In this document: positions 1 to 7,804 of the stretch, piece after piece | Layout of the letters: each line of letters starts with the position of its first letter | Numbering within the stretch: position 1 is the first letter of the stretch | NCBI GenBank assembly: GCA_023392635.1 | Contig: JAEVYS010000120.1 | Location: 86,778-150,777, forward strand | Direction: 5' to 3' | From: Actinomycetes bacterium | GTDB lineage: Bacteria; Actinomycetota; Actinomycetes; Propionibacteriales; Propionibacteriaceae | Length of the DNA: 64,000 nt | The notes under the pieces: model-generated | Seen by the model: the letters and a program-made list of their open reading frames with translations, nothing else | The model's database searches: none | Told to the model about the DNA's origin: nothing | Program-made: the position numbers and the translations under genes

Positions 1-166
1 AGTCGGGATCGACGCGGAAGAGGATCACCTCGCCGGAGACCGCATAGGTGACCGGGAGCACCTGGATGCCCTCGGCGGACAGCCAGCACACCCTGCCGAC
101 ACTGTGTCCACGCACCAGGTGACGGCATTCGTCCCCCGACAAACGGGTGAAGTGGCCGGTGTCCAT
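1..166 (-). CDS. Pyridoxamine 5'-phosphate oxidase-like flavin-binding protein (partial, N-terminus only)
   Basis: Only the first 55 codons lie in the window. The reading runs from an ATG whose first base is at 166, begins MDTGHFTRLSGDECRHL and continues with a VGRVCW...LPVTYAV strand pattern. This is typical of the N-terminal split barrel of small FMN- or F420-binding pyridoxamine-phosphate-oxidase-like proteins of Actinobacteria. No Shine-Dalgarno sequence is visible, but a TAACAT hexamer ends seven bases before the ATG, so a leaderless transcript is likely. Substrate and cofactor cannot be told from this fragment. The family call is fairly firm and the function unknown. Confidence 0.7.
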   Translation of the reverse strand, partial: MDTGHFTRLSGDECRHLVRGHSVGRVCWLSAEGIQVLPVTYAVSGEVILFRVDPD

Positions 167-244
167 CGCGCGAATGTTAGCTCTTTCCGCCCGGTAGCGA
201 CGAGGGAACCGCCGAAGTCCGCCCACGCTTCTTCGGCGTCCGGC

Positions 245-1192
245 TCACCGCAGCCAGGTGGACGCCGCCACGATCACCGGGATCGAGGCCAGCGTGGAGA
301 CGAAGATCGCGTCCCGGGCGAGCAGGGTGCGCACGTGGTAGCGGCTGGCGATGAGGTAGATGTTCTGGGCCGTGGGCAGGGCGGCGATCACCGTGACGGC
401 CAGCAGGTCGGTCAGGCGGAGGTGGAACACCCACGCGCCAAGGGCGAAGGCGATGGCCGGGTGCACCAGCACCTTGATCGGCGTCACCATGGCCAGCTCG
501 GCGACGTGCGGCCCGCGTCCGGGCAGCGGGTCGAGCCGCAGCGAGATGCCGAAGGCGATGAGCATGGCGGGCACCGCGACCTGGCCCACCATGGTGACCG
601 GCTGCCACAGCAACTCAGGGATCGGGACGTGCAGCGCATTGACCGCGAGCCCGAGCAGGGTACCGACGGTGATCGGGTTGCGGAACGGCAGGGTCAGGTA
701 CCGCGACCAGGTGAGGCGGCGTCCCTCGGTGCGGGCGGCGGCCAGGTCCAGCAGCGCCATCGCTGCCGGCTGCAGGATCCCGACCTGGATCAGCATGATC
801 GGCGCCATCCAGGTCATGTCGCCGAGCACGTACGCGGCCACGGGCAGTCCGAGGTTGCCGGCGTTGGTGTAGATCGAGCAGAGGGCACCGACCACCCGTC
901 CGGCGAGGTCGCCACGACCGAACAGCAGGCGGGCGGCGAGCAGGAACACGAAGCCACCGAGGATGATCGCCAGCGCGGACACCAGGAGGGTGGCACTGAA
1001 CAGGTGGCTCAGGTCTGCCCTCGCGACGAGGGTGAACAGCAGCGCGGGCGAGGCGATCGTGAATGCCAGCCGGCTGAGCATGCGGCGGTGCTGCTCGTTC
1101 AGGACGCGGAAGTGCGCCACCAGCCAGCCGACCCCGATCACCGACCAGATGGTGAGGTATCCACTCAGGGCCGCCTGCACGGCGCCCAGCAT
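245..1192 (-). CDS. AEC (auxin efflux carrier) family transporter
   Basis: A 315-residue, almost wholly hydrophobic protein with about ten membrane segments. It has the AEC family layout: two halves joined by a cytoplasmic loop, and conserved stretches such as YTNAGNLGLPVA in the middle and PTAQNIYLIA near the C-terminus. Family members export or import small carboxylates and other organic anions; the substrate here is unknown. The frame stays open far upstream, but family homology starts at MLGAVQAAL, so I chose the ATG at 1192. The gene diverges from the acyltransferase gene starting at 1214, leaving only 21 bases between them. One of those start choices may therefore be slightly off, or the promoters overlap the coding ends. 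Confidence 0.85.
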   Translation of the reverse strand: MLGAVQAALSGYLTIWSVIGVGWLVAHFRVLNEQHRRMLSRLAFTIASPALLFTLVARADLSHLFSATLLVSALAIILGGFVFLLAARLLFGRGDLAGRVVGALCSIYTNAGNLGLPVAAYVLGDMTWMAPIMLIQVGILQPAAMALLDLAAARTEGRRLTWSRYLTLPFRNPITVGTLLGLAVNALHVPIPELLWQPVTMVGQVAVPAMLIAFGISLRLDPLPGRGPHVAELAMVTPIKVLVHPAIAFALGAWVFHLRLTDLLAVTVIAALPTAQNIYLIASRYHVRTLLARDAIFVSTLASIPVIVAASTWLR

Positions 1193-1213
1193 AGGAGTGC
1201 TTACGATGAACCG

Positions 1214-2467
1214 GTGCCCGAACGCAACCACCTGATCGACCTTGCCCGGGTGGGATCGATGCTGGTCGTCGTGGTGTTCCACGCCCTGCTGTGGCAGGTG
1301 TTGCTGGTCGACGGCTCGGTGCGCGTGGTCCCGTGGGCCCCGGGCCCGGTGTTCTGGGCGATCAGCTGGGTGGCGACGATCATTCCCGTGTTCTTCGTGG
1401 CCGCCGGCTATGCCAACGCGGTGGTCGTCGACACCTGGCGGGCGTCGCGGGCGCCGTACGCGGCGTTCCTCACCCGGCGGGGCAGCCGGCTGCTGGGGCC
1501 GATGTCGCTGTTCCTGATCGTGTTCACGCTCGCCGGCACGGTCGCGATGTGGGCCGGCCAGCCGGGGGCCGCGGCGCTGAGCCGGCAGTTCGCCCAACTG
1601 CTCTGGTTCGCCGTCGTGTACGAACTCCTCCTGGCGGCGGCACCGCTGGCCGTGTGGTTGCACGACCGGTTCGGCGGATGGGTGATGCTCCCCCTGCTGC
1701 TCGGCGTGGTCGTCGTGGACGTGGCCGCCCGGACCAGCGGAGACCTCAGCCGCCAGTGGGTGAACCTCGCGTTCGCGTGGCCGCTCGCGCACCAGTGGGG
1801 CATCGCCTACCACCGCGGGTGGTTCCGCGGCTGGACGGCGGGCCGGCTGGCAGCGGTGATCGGTGCGTCAGCCCTGGCGATCGTGGTGCTGGTGGCCTGG
1901 TTCCACTATCCGCCGGCAGCAGTGGCCTGGGCGGACGTGCTCGTGGCCAACCTGCTGCCCCCCACGCTGGCGATCGTGGCCCTGGGGCTGATCCAGGCGT
2001 GCGCTCTGGGCCTGCTGGAGCGGGCCGGGCTCGCGTCCCGGCCGGGTGAGCGGACGTCCCGGCTCGTCCGGCTCGCCAACGCGCTGCTGCTCACCGCCTA
2101 CCTGTGGCACATTCCGGCGATCGTGGTCTCGGCCGGCCTGCTGGTCGGGCTGTCGCTGCTGGTGCCGCCGGCCGCCCCGTTCCTCATGAACCCCCTCCTG
2201 CTGGTGGTCGTGGTACTGGTCGTGGTGGCCGTGCTCGTGCCACTCGTCGCTCGCGTGGAGGTGCGCTTCATCCCCCGCTCCGGGCCGGGGCTGCCGCCGC
2301 CCGGCGCCGCCGAGGCCGGCTACGCGTTGTTCGCCATCGGCACCTGGGCGATCTGGCAGCTGGGGGCGGTGTTGCATCCGTCCGAGCCCGCCTCGTCGCT
2401 CGCGATCATCGTCTTCGCCGCCGGTGCGCTGCTGCTCCACAGGGCCACGCGGCGCACGGCGCCCTAG
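1214..2467 (+). CDS. Acyltransferase 3 family membrane protein
   Basis: About 417 residues with roughly ten hydrophobic helices. The N-terminus RNHLIDLARVGSMLVVVVFH matches the start of acyltransferase-3 (OafA/NodX-type) proteins, where a conserved His of the first helix and Arg residues in the next loop (TRRGSRLLGP) take part in acyl transfer across the membrane. Substrates in the family include cell-surface polysaccharides and antibiotics; none can be assigned here. The start is uncertain: GTG at 1214 just precedes family homology, while the open frame extends much further upstream through the antisense of the AEC gene, where it carries no recognisable protein. Confidence 0.8.
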   Translation: MPERNHLIDLARVGSMLVVVVFHALLWQVLLVDGSVRVVPWAPGPVFWAISWVATIIPVFFVAAGYANAVVVDTWRASRAPYAAFLTRRGSRLLGPMSLFLIVFTLAGTVAMWAGQPGAAALSRQFAQLLWFAVVYELLLAAAPLAVWLHDRFGGWVMLPLLLGVVVVDVAARTSGDLSRQWVNLAFAWPLAHQWGIAYHRGWFRGWTAGRLAAVIGASALAIVVLVAWFHYPPAAVAWADVLVANLLPPTLAIVALGLIQACALGLLERAGLASRPGERTSRLVRLANALLLTAYLWHIPAIVVSAGLLVGLSLLVPPAAPFLMNPLLLVVVVLVVVAVLVPLVARVEVRFIPRSGPGLPPPGAAEAGYALFAIGTWAIWQLGAVLHPSEPASSLAIIVFAAGALLLHRATRRTAP

Positions 2468-2504
2468 ACTGGCGGCCTGCCGTTTCGCGTCCACGGAAGG
2501 CCCC

Positions 2505-3011
2505 ATGGATCCCACGAGCTGGAACCTGCCGTTCCCCGTGCTGGTGGCTGCCCTGTTCGTCATCGTCATGCTCCGGGCCAACGGCACCTACTGGCTGGGC
2601 CGGCTTGGTTCGGCGGGCGCGCACCGCACGCGGGTGGGGAGGTTGCTCGACTCCCCCGGCTACGTGCGGGCCGCCGACCGGATCGACCGCTTCGGCGCTC
2701 CCGTGGTGGCCCTGTCGTTCCTCACGATCGGCTTCCAGACGGTGGCGAACCTGGCCGCCGGCGTGACCGGGATGAAGCTTCGCCACTACCTGCCCGCGGT
2801 GACGATCGGGTCGCTGGCCTGGGCCTTCCTCTACGCCACCCTCGGCTCGGTGGGTGTCGACCTGTTCGGACGGCTGTACGCGGTCTCGCCCGCGCTCGGC
2901 ATCGGCGGAGGGGTGGTCGTCGTGCTCGCGATCGTCGGCTACGTCCTGTCGCAGCTGAGGCTCCGCAGGGACACGGCTGCCCCGCAGTCCGATGACCGCA
3001 CCGTGGCCTGA
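2505..3011 (+). CDS. DedA/VTT-domain (SNARE-associated) membrane protein
   Basis: 168 residues with four to five membrane segments. The stretch from LDSPGYVRAADRIDRFGAP through LPAVTIGSLAWAFLYATLG is a compact VTT/DedA core: a re-entrant region followed by a Gly-rich helix. DedA proteins are implicated in lipid carrier recycling and proton-dependent membrane homeostasis. This is a short member, lacking the longer N-terminal half of classical DedA. The start ATG follows a GGAAGG ribosome site. It lies 37 bases after the acyltransferase stop on the same strand, so the two may be cotranscribed. Confidence 0.75.
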   Translation: MDPTSWNLPFPVLVAALFVIVMLRANGTYWLGRLGSAGAHRTRVGRLLDSPGYVRAADRIDRFGAPVVALSFLTIGFQTVANLAAGVTGMKLRHYLPAVTIGSLAWAFLYATLGSVGVDLFGRLYAVSPALGIGGGVVVVLAIVGYVLSQLRLRRDTAAPQSDDRTVA

Positions 3012-3086
3012 ACCGCGGCCTCGACCGGGAGGGCTTCCGGGAGTTCTCCCCCGGCGCCCGCTCCGGGATCATCTATTCTTCGTCCC

Positions 3087-3278
3087 ATGGCAGAGATTCG
3101 GAAGTTCGATCCCGCTGCCGGCAATGCGATCGCGCAGGCACTGAAGGCAGCGATGGGCGAGCCGGTCCGCCCGGTCACGCCGGGGAAGCCGGCCACCACG
3201 ACACCCGCCGAGGCCGACCAGCCGCCCGCGACGACCTGGGTGGCCTTCACGGCGACGCTGCCGACGGACCAGTCCTAG
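3087..3278 (+). CDS. Small hypothetical protein, 63 aa
   Basis: I do not recognise this 63-residue protein. It starts MAEIRKFDPAAGNAIAQALK with an amphipathic helix, passes through a Pro/Thr/Ala-rich linker and ends in a short hydrophobic strand (WVAFTATL). It has no signal peptide or membrane segment. A TATTCT hexamer at 3074-3079 sits seven bases before the ATG with no Shine-Dalgarno, the leaderless pattern seen at several other genes in this window, and this supports it as a real gene. It converges on the small acidic protein gene at 3302. Confidence 0.5.
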   Translation: MAEIRKFDPAAGNAIAQALKAAMGEPVRPVTPGKPATTTPAEADQPPATTWVAFTATLPTDQS

Positions 3279-3301
3279 ACGGGCGGCCCCGAGGGCTGCA
3301 G

Positions 3302-3484
3302 TCAGTCGGCTGAGTCGTTCGCCGTGACGCCGGCGCCGTCGTCGTCGGAGTCGACGTCCTCCGGGTAGTTCTTCGGCTCGCCGTGCTGCACCTGGCCCGC
3401 GGCCGCCGCGTCGGGGGTGGCATCGAGCGGCTCACTGGCCACCGTTGGCTCGCTCAGGTTCTGGACCTCGGACCTCTCACTCAT
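3302..3484 (-). CDS. Small acidic hypothetical protein, 60 aa
   Basis: A 60-residue, strongly acidic, probably disordered protein (MSERSEVQNLSEP to the tail DVDSDDDGAGVTANDSAD) without membrane segments. A GGAG ribosome site lies about six bases before the ATG. It follows nrdJ on the same strand but is separated from it by a 14-base perfect inverted repeat, so it is probably a separate transcript. No function can be assigned. Confidence 0.45.
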   Translation of the reverse strand: MSERSEVQNLSEPTVASEPLDATPDAAAAGQVQHGEPKNYPEDVDSDDDGAGVTANDSAD

Positions 3485-3564
3485 GCCTGCTCCCTGGTCG
3501 ATCTGCTGTGGAAACTCCCCTTACCCGGGCGCAGGCTCGCCCAGTCCCGGCCCCGGAATTGCCA

Positions 3565-3610
3565 CAAGCTGTGAGTTGAGCCGTGACATCAACGCCCAAC
3601 TCACAGCTTG
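3565..3610. repeat. Perfect 14-base inverted repeat downstream of nrdJ
   Basis: CAAGCTGTGAGTTG at 3565-3578 is the exact reverse complement of 3597-3610, with an 18-base loop. It starts 10 bases beyond the nrdJ stop and could act as a transcription terminator, although no T-run follows. A related but imperfect element with the same 18-base loop lies at 24856-24919, also just after a stop codon. This suggests a dispersed intergenic repeat. Confidence 0.7.
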
Positions 3611-3620
3611 CGAGGGTCGG

Positions 3621-6458
3621 TCAGCTGCAACCGCTGGTGGACCCGCAGCCCTCGCAGATGTAGCAGGAACCCGAGCGACGCATCTTGGTGCCACAGGTCA
3701 GGCACAGCGGAGCGTCGACACTCAGCCCGGACAGCTTCTCCAGCACCTCCGCCGTCGAGTGGGCGGTCATCTCCACCAGCGCCGGCTGGTTGGGCCCGTC
3801 GGCGTGCACGTGGATCTCGTCACCGGCGTCGTTCTTGAGCGACTCCGACTCGATCAGCTCGGCCTCGTCCTCCTCCGACAGGTACTTGCCGGTCTCCACG
3901 TACCGCGCGCGCTCCGCCGCGGTGTGGATGCCGAGCTCCGCCCGCTCGTCGAAGGACAGGTAGTCCAGCGCCAGCCTGCGGAAGATGTAGTCCATGATCG
4001 ACTGCGCCATCCGCACGTCCGGGTCGTCGGTCATGCCCGCCGGCTCGAACTTCAGGTTGGTGAACTTCTGGACGAACTGCTCCAGCGGCACGCCGTACTG
4101 GAGGCCGATGGAGACCGCGATCGAGAACGCGTCCATCACGCCGGCGAGCGTCGAACCCTGCTTGCCGAGCTTCAGGAACACCTCGCCCAGGTTGCCGTTG
4201 TCGTACTGGCCGGAGGTCATGTAGCCCTCCGCGCCGGCCACCGAGAACGAGGTGGTGCGGCTGATCCGCGACTTCGGCAGGCGGTTGCGTCGCGGGCGGT
4301 ACTCCACCCGCACCTCCGGCTCGGGCCTGGCCTCCGCCTTCCCCTCCGCCTTCTTGCCGTCACTCAGCGGCTGGCCGACCTTGCAGTTGTCGCGGTACAC
4401 CGCGAGGGCCTTCAGGCCGAGCTTCCAGCCCTGCAGGTACACGTCGGCGATCTCCTCGACCGTCGCACTCTCCGGCAGGTTGACCGTCTTGCTGATCGCG
4501 CCGGAGAGGAACGGCTGCACCGCTGCCATCATCCGCACATGGCCCATGGGCTTGATCGAGCGCTGGCCCATCGCGGTGTCGAACACCTCGTAGTGCTCCG
4601 GCTTCAGGCCGGGAGCGTTCACCACATGACCGTTGGTCGAGATGTAGTCGACGATCGCCTCGGCGGTCTCCTCGGTGTAGCCGAGCCGCTTCAGCGCCCG
4701 CGGGATGGTCTGGTTGACGATCTGCATGGAGCCGCCGCCGACCAGCTTCTTGAACTTGACCAGCGAGAAGTCCGGCTCGATGCCGGTGGTGTCGCAGTCC
4801 ATCATGAAGCCGATGGTGCCGGTCGGCGCGAGGACGGAGGCCTGTGCGTTGCGGAAGCCGAACTTCTGGCCCAGGCTGACCACCTGTGCCCATTCCGCCG
4901 CCGCCGCCGCGTGGATCGGCTTGTCGAGACCGTCGAACGTGCGGGCGTCGTCGTTGGCGGCCTGGTGCTTGCGCATCACCCGCTGATGGGCGTCCGCGTT
5001 GCGGGCGTACCCGTTGTAGGGCCCGACCACCGCAGCGAGTTCCGCGGAGCGCCGGTAGGAGGCGCCGGTCATCAGCGACGTGATGGACGCGGCGAGCGCA
5101 CGCCCACCCTCGGAGTCGTAGCCCTTGCCCACGGCCATCAGCAGGGCGCCGAGGTTGGCGTAGCCGATGCCGAGCTGGCGGAAGTTGCGGGTGGTCTCGC
5201 CGATCGACTCGGTCGGGAAATCGGCGAAGCAGATCGAGATGTCCATCGCGGTGATGATCAGCTCGACGGCCTTGGTGAACAGTTCGACGTCGAAGGTGTC
5301 GTCCTCGCGCAGGAACTTGAGCAGGTTGAGGCTGGCCAGGTTGCAGGAGCTGTTGTCCAGGCTCATGTACTCCGAGCACGGGTTGGACGCGGTGATCCGG
5401 CCGGTCTCGGGATTGGTGTGCCAGGCGTTGATCGTGTCGTCGTACTGCAGGCCCGGGTCGGCGCACTCCCAGGCGGCCTGGGAGATCTTGCCGAACAGGT
5501 CGCGGGCGTCCACCGTCTCGATGACCTCGCCGGTCATCCGTGCGCGAAGGCCGAACTCGGTGCCCTCCTCCACGGCGCGCATGAACTCGTCGCTCACCCG
5601 GACGGAGTTGTTGGCGTTCTGGTACTGGACGCTGACGATGTCCTTGCCGCCGAGGTCCATGTCGAAACCGGCGTCGCGCAGCGCCCGGATCTTGTCCTCC
5701 TCGCGCGCCTTGGTCTCCACGAACTCATAGATGTCGGGGTGGTCGACGTCGAGGACGACCATCTTGGCCGCGCGACGGGTGGCGCCGCCGGACTTGATGG
5801 TGCCGGCGGATGCGTCCGCGCCCCGCATGAAGGAGACCGGTCCGGAGGCGGTGCCGCCCGAGGAGAGGAGTTCCTTGCTCGACCGGATGCGGGACAGGTT
5901 GAGGCCGGCGCCGGAGCCGCCCTTGAAGATGAACCCCTCCTCCTTGTACCAGTTCAGGATCGAGTCCATCGAGTCGTCGACGCTGAGGATGAAGCAGGCG
6001 CTGACCTGCTGGGGGCTCAGGGTGCCCACGTTGAACCAGACCGGGGAGTTGAAGCTGAAGTACTGGTTCAGCAGCATCCAGGTGAGCTCGTGCTCGAAGA
6101 TCTCGGCGTCCTCGCCGCCGGCGAAGTAGCCGTACTCCTCGCCCGCCTTGCGGTAGGTGCGCACCACGCGGTCGATCAGGGTCTTCAGGCTGGCCTCGCG
6201 CTGCGGGGTGCCGAGGGCGCCGCGGAAGTACTTGGTCGTGACGATCGTCGAAGCGTTCAGGCTCCAGAAGGTCGGGAACTCCACCCCGCGCTGCTCGAAG
6301 ACGTGCTCGCCGGTCTTCCAGTTGGTCTGCACCACATCGCGCAGCTCCCAGGTGACCTGGTCGTAGGGGTGCACACCGGCGGTGGTGAACACCCGGTTGA
6401 TCTTCAGTCCCGGCGACTTCCTCCCCGCCCGCGGGGTGGCCTTCTGGGTCTCGGTCAT
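3621..6458 (-). CDS. nrdJ: Vitamin B12-dependent (class II) ribonucleotide reductase
   Basis: Adenosylcobalamin-dependent ribonucleoside-diphosphate reductase, which makes deoxyribonucleotides with or without oxygen. The 945-residue length fits the large actinobacterial NrdJ form. Visible landmarks are the N-terminal VHPYDQVTWELRDV segment, the NSPVWFNVG and CFILSVDDSMDSI active-site region, NPCSEYMSLDNSSCN, the LAPTGTIGFMMDCDT barrel loop, and a C-terminal Cys-rich tail with CLTCG and CYICEGC pairs that forms the redox relay or zinc site. The ATG at 6458 has a GAAAGG site upstream and precedes family homology; the frame is open further up but reads into nrdR antisense. It lies 43 bases after nrdR, forming an nrdR-nrdJ operon under the paired NrdR boxes at 7047-7094. 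Confidence 0.95.
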   Translation of the reverse strand: MTETQKATPRAGRKSPGLKINRVFTTAGVHPYDQVTWELRDVVQTNWKTGEHVFEQRGVEFPTFWSLNASTIVTTKYFRGALGTPQREASLKTLIDRVVRTYRKAGEEYGYFAGGEDAEIFEHELTWMLLNQYFSFNSPVWFNVGTLSPQQVSACFILSVDDSMDSILNWYKEEGFIFKGGSGAGLNLSRIRSSKELLSSGGTASGPVSFMRGADASAGTIKSGGATRRAAKMVVLDVDHPDIYEFVETKAREEDKIRALRDAGFDMDLGGKDIVSVQYQNANNSVRVSDEFMRAVEEGTEFGLRARMTGEVIETVDARDLFGKISQAAWECADPGLQYDDTINAWHTNPETGRITASNPCSEYMSLDNSSCNLASLNLLKFLREDDTFDVELFTKAVELIITAMDISICFADFPTESIGETTRNFRQLGIGYANLGALLMAVGKGYDSEGGRALAASITSLMTGASYRRSAELAAVVGPYNGYARNADAHQRVMRKHQAANDDARTFDGLDKPIHAAAAAEWAQVVSLGQKFGFRNAQASVLAPTGTIGFMMDCDTTGIEPDFSLVKFKKLVGGGSMQIVNQTIPRALKRLGYTEETAEAIVDYISTNGHVVNAPGLKPEHYEVFDTAMGQRSIKPMGHVRMMAAVQPFLSGAISKTVNLPESATVEEIADVYLQGWKLGLKALAVYRDNCKVGQPLSDGKKAEGKAEARPEPEVRVEYRPRRNRLPKSRISRTTSFSVAGAEGYMTSGQYDNGNLGEVFLKLGKQGSTLAGVMDAFSIAVSIGLQYGVPLEQFVQKFTNLKFEPAGMTDDPDVRMAQSIMDYIFRRLALDYLSFDERAELGIHTAAERARYVETGKYLSEEDEAELIESESLKNDAGDEIHVHADGPNQPALVEMTAHSTAEVLEKLSGLSVDAPLCLTCGTKMRRSGSCYICEGCGSTSGCS

Positions 6459-6501
6459 GGTTGGGCTGCCTTTCGATATCTGTGGAGGGTGGAGAGGGAC
6501 T

Positions 6502-6960
6502 TCAGTGCGAGACGAGCGCCGCGCGGCGCAGGCTCTCGATCTCGGCCTCGAAGTCATCGACCGAGTCGTAGTGCTTGTAGACAGAGGCGAACCGCAGGTA
6601 CGCCACGGAGTCGAGCTCACTGAGCGGGCCGAGGATCGCCAGGCCGACATCGTCGGCCGGAATCTCCGCCTGGCCGCTGGCCCGCAGGGTCTCCTCCACC
6701 CGCTGTCCCAGCCGAGCCAGGTCGGCCTCGGACACGGGGCGGCCCTTGCAGGCCTTCGCGACGCCGGTGATGACCTTCTCGCGGGAGAACGGCTCGACGA
6801 CGCCGGAGCGCTTCACGACCACCAGCTGCATCTGCTCGAGCGTGGTGAACCGCCGCTCGCACTGGGGGCACTGGCGCCGGCGGCGGATGCTGGTGCCGTC
6901 CTCGGCCACCCGGCTGTCCAGGACACGGGTATCGGTGTGACGGCAGAAGGGGCAGTGCAC
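6502..6960 (-). CDS. nrdR: Transcriptional repressor NrdR
   Basis: 152 residues. The N-terminal zinc ribbon has Cys at residues 3, 6, 31 and 34 (HCPFC... and RQCPQC), followed by an ATP-cone domain (VVKRSGVVEPFSREKVITGV). NrdR senses the dATP/ATP ratio through the cone and represses ribonucleotide reductase genes. Start is GTG at 6960, because the family always begins M-x-C-P-x-C; an AAAGGAG site precedes it. First gene of the nrdR-nrdJ operon, with two candidate NrdR boxes about 90-130 bases upstream, so it is probably autoregulated. Confidence 0.96.
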   Translation of the reverse strand: MHCPFCRHTDTRVLDSRVAEDGTSIRRRRQCPQCERRFTTLEQMQLVVVKRSGVVEPFSREKVITGVAKACKGRPVSEADLARLGQRVEETLRASGQAEIPADDVGLAILGPLSELDSVAYLRFASVYKHYDSVDDFEAEIESLRRAALVSH

Positions 6961-7046
6961 TTCCCGACTCCTTTCGTGGACGGCGGCCGGAGGGTGGCCA
7001 GTGGACGGCGCAGTGGACGATGCTGTGGATAACTTGTGTGCTGTGA

Positions 7047-7094
7047 CCACAATCTGTGGAGGAACCACAACGCTGTAACTACTACATATAGAGG
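7047..7094 (-). promoter_or_regulatory. Tandem NrdR boxes upstream of nrdR
   Basis: Read on the minus strand, CCTCTATATGTAGTAG (7094-7079) and CCTCCACAGATTGTGG (7062-7047) agree with each other at 10 of 16 positions. The first matches the NrdR consensus ACACTATATATAGTGT at 11 of 16. They start 32 bases apart, the three-helical-turn spacing known for paired NrdR boxes. The first box has the stronger core (CTATATGTAGT). Confidence 0.65.
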
Positions 7095-7158
7095 TTATGC
7101 CTGAGGAGGTCGTCTGGCAAGGCCGCGCGTTTCGCGTGTCGCGAAAGGGACCGAATTG

Positions 7159-7194
7159 CGGACGCCGACCGGCCCCCCGCCCGGTCGGCGTCCG
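7159..7194 (-). terminator. Hairpin terminator after the SOS membrane protein gene
   Basis: A 14-base stem (CGGACGCCGACCGG at 7159-7172, pairing with 7181-7194) and an 8-base loop lie about 15 bases beyond the stop at 7209. A T-run is absent, as is common in high-GC actinobacteria. It separates this gene from the nrdR promoter and shows that the short SOS protein ends here naturally. Confidence 0.65.
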
Positions 7195-7208
7195 TGCGCC
7201 GGGGCGGC

Positions 7209-7586
7209 TCAGCCCCGGACAGCCCCCACCACGGAACCGAACTCGTGCGCGGGCGAACCGCTCAACGGAGCGTCGCTCACCGCGAGGAAGCTGCCGAGGA
7301 GCACCACGGCCGCCGTCGCGACGACCGCGAGGAAGAAGACGACGACGACGGCGATTCCGCGGTCGGTGAGGTGCCAGCCGGCCGTCGGCCTCGCAGGCGA
7401 AACCTCCGGACGTTCCGCCGCAGCGAGGCGACGCACCTGCGGCGCGGCGACGCCGAGCGGTCGACCGCCGGGCAAAGCTCCCGCCTGGGGACGGGCCTTG
7501 GGCGAGCCGTCGACATGCTTCCAGCGCCCGGGCTGCGGGCGGGTGGGGACCGGAACGTACAGGTCGTCGACCAGCAGGGCGCTCAT
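7209..7586 (-). CDS. SOS-regulated small single-pass membrane protein (candidate cell-division inhibitor)
   Basis: 125 residues. A conserved-looking N-terminus MSALLVDDLYVPVPTRPQPGR is followed by a Pro/Ala-rich cytoplasmic linker. One membrane helix lies at about residues 77-98 (IAVVVVFFLAVVATAAVVLL), preceded by LTDRG, and a short outside tail follows. It is divergent from lexA, the position held in other actinobacteria by SOS division inhibitors (Mycobacterium Rv2719c, Corynebacterium divS and LysM-domain proteins). Unlike many of those it has no LysM domain, and a terminator hairpin follows at once. A clean AAGGAG site precedes the ATG, and a LexA box lies 18 bases upstream. The role as a division inhibitor is inferred from position and control. 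Confidence 0.75.
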   Translation of the reverse strand: MSALLVDDLYVPVPTRPQPGRWKHVDGSPKARPQAGALPGGRPLGVAAPQVRRLAAAERPEVSPARPTAGWHLTDRGIAVVVVFFLAVVATAAVVLLGSFLAVSDAPLSGSPAHEFGSVVGAVRG

Positions 7587-7603
7587 GGCATCTCCTTCGT
7601 GCT

Positions 7604-7617
7604 CGAACAGATGTTCG
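7604..7617. promoter_or_regulatory. LexA box 1
   Basis: CGAACAGATGTTCG is an exact fit to the actinobacterial SOS box CGAAC-N4-GTTCG. It is 18 bases upstream of the small membrane protein start on the minus strand. Confidence 0.92.
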
Positions 7618-7631
7618 ATACCCTTTGTATA

Positions 7632-7645
7632 CGAACGCGTGTTCG
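7632..7645. promoter_or_regulatory. LexA box 2
   Basis: CGAACGCGTGTTCG is a second exact SOS box in the lexA divergent region, centred 28 bases from box 1. Confidence 0.92.
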
Positions 7646-7658
7646 CAATCAAGCAATT

Positions 7659-7672
7659 CGAACAATCGTTCG
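7659..7672. promoter_or_regulatory. LexA box 3
   Basis: CGAACAATCGTTCG is a third exact SOS box, centred 27 bases from box 2. Boxes 1-3 form an evenly spaced cluster near the membrane protein promoter. Confidence 0.92.
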
Positions 7673-7758
7673 CCCGCGTGTCGGGCGTGGAACCAGCCTC
7701 ACACCCGCCTCTGACACCGCCCTCGCCGGGCCGTCGGCGTCCGCACCCGCGACACGCT

Positions 7759-7772
7759 CGAACATGTGTTTG
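7759..7772. promoter_or_regulatory. LexA box 4, at the lexA promoter
   Basis: CGAACATGTGTTTG has one mismatch to the SOS box. It lies 20 bases upstream of the candidate lexA -10 (TAGCGT, 7793-7798), a position suited to LexA autorepression. Confidence 0.85.
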
Positions 7773-7804
7773 ATTCCGTCCGCGGCGCTCGCTAGCGTGC
7801 TGCC

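Noticed and set aside
104..1213. Very long plus-strand open frame before the acyltransferase and other Arg/Pro/Gly-rich long frames such as 3417-6623, 9057-10904 and 59056-61506
   Set aside because: They are antisense or alternate-frame shadows of real genes in high-GC DNA, with low-complexity composition and no recognisable domain.
6961..7158. Cobalamin riboswitch upstream of nrdR-nrdJ
   Set aside because: I looked because NrdJ uses B12, but saw no B12-box-like sequence or fitting fold. The region is explained by NrdR boxes and a leader.
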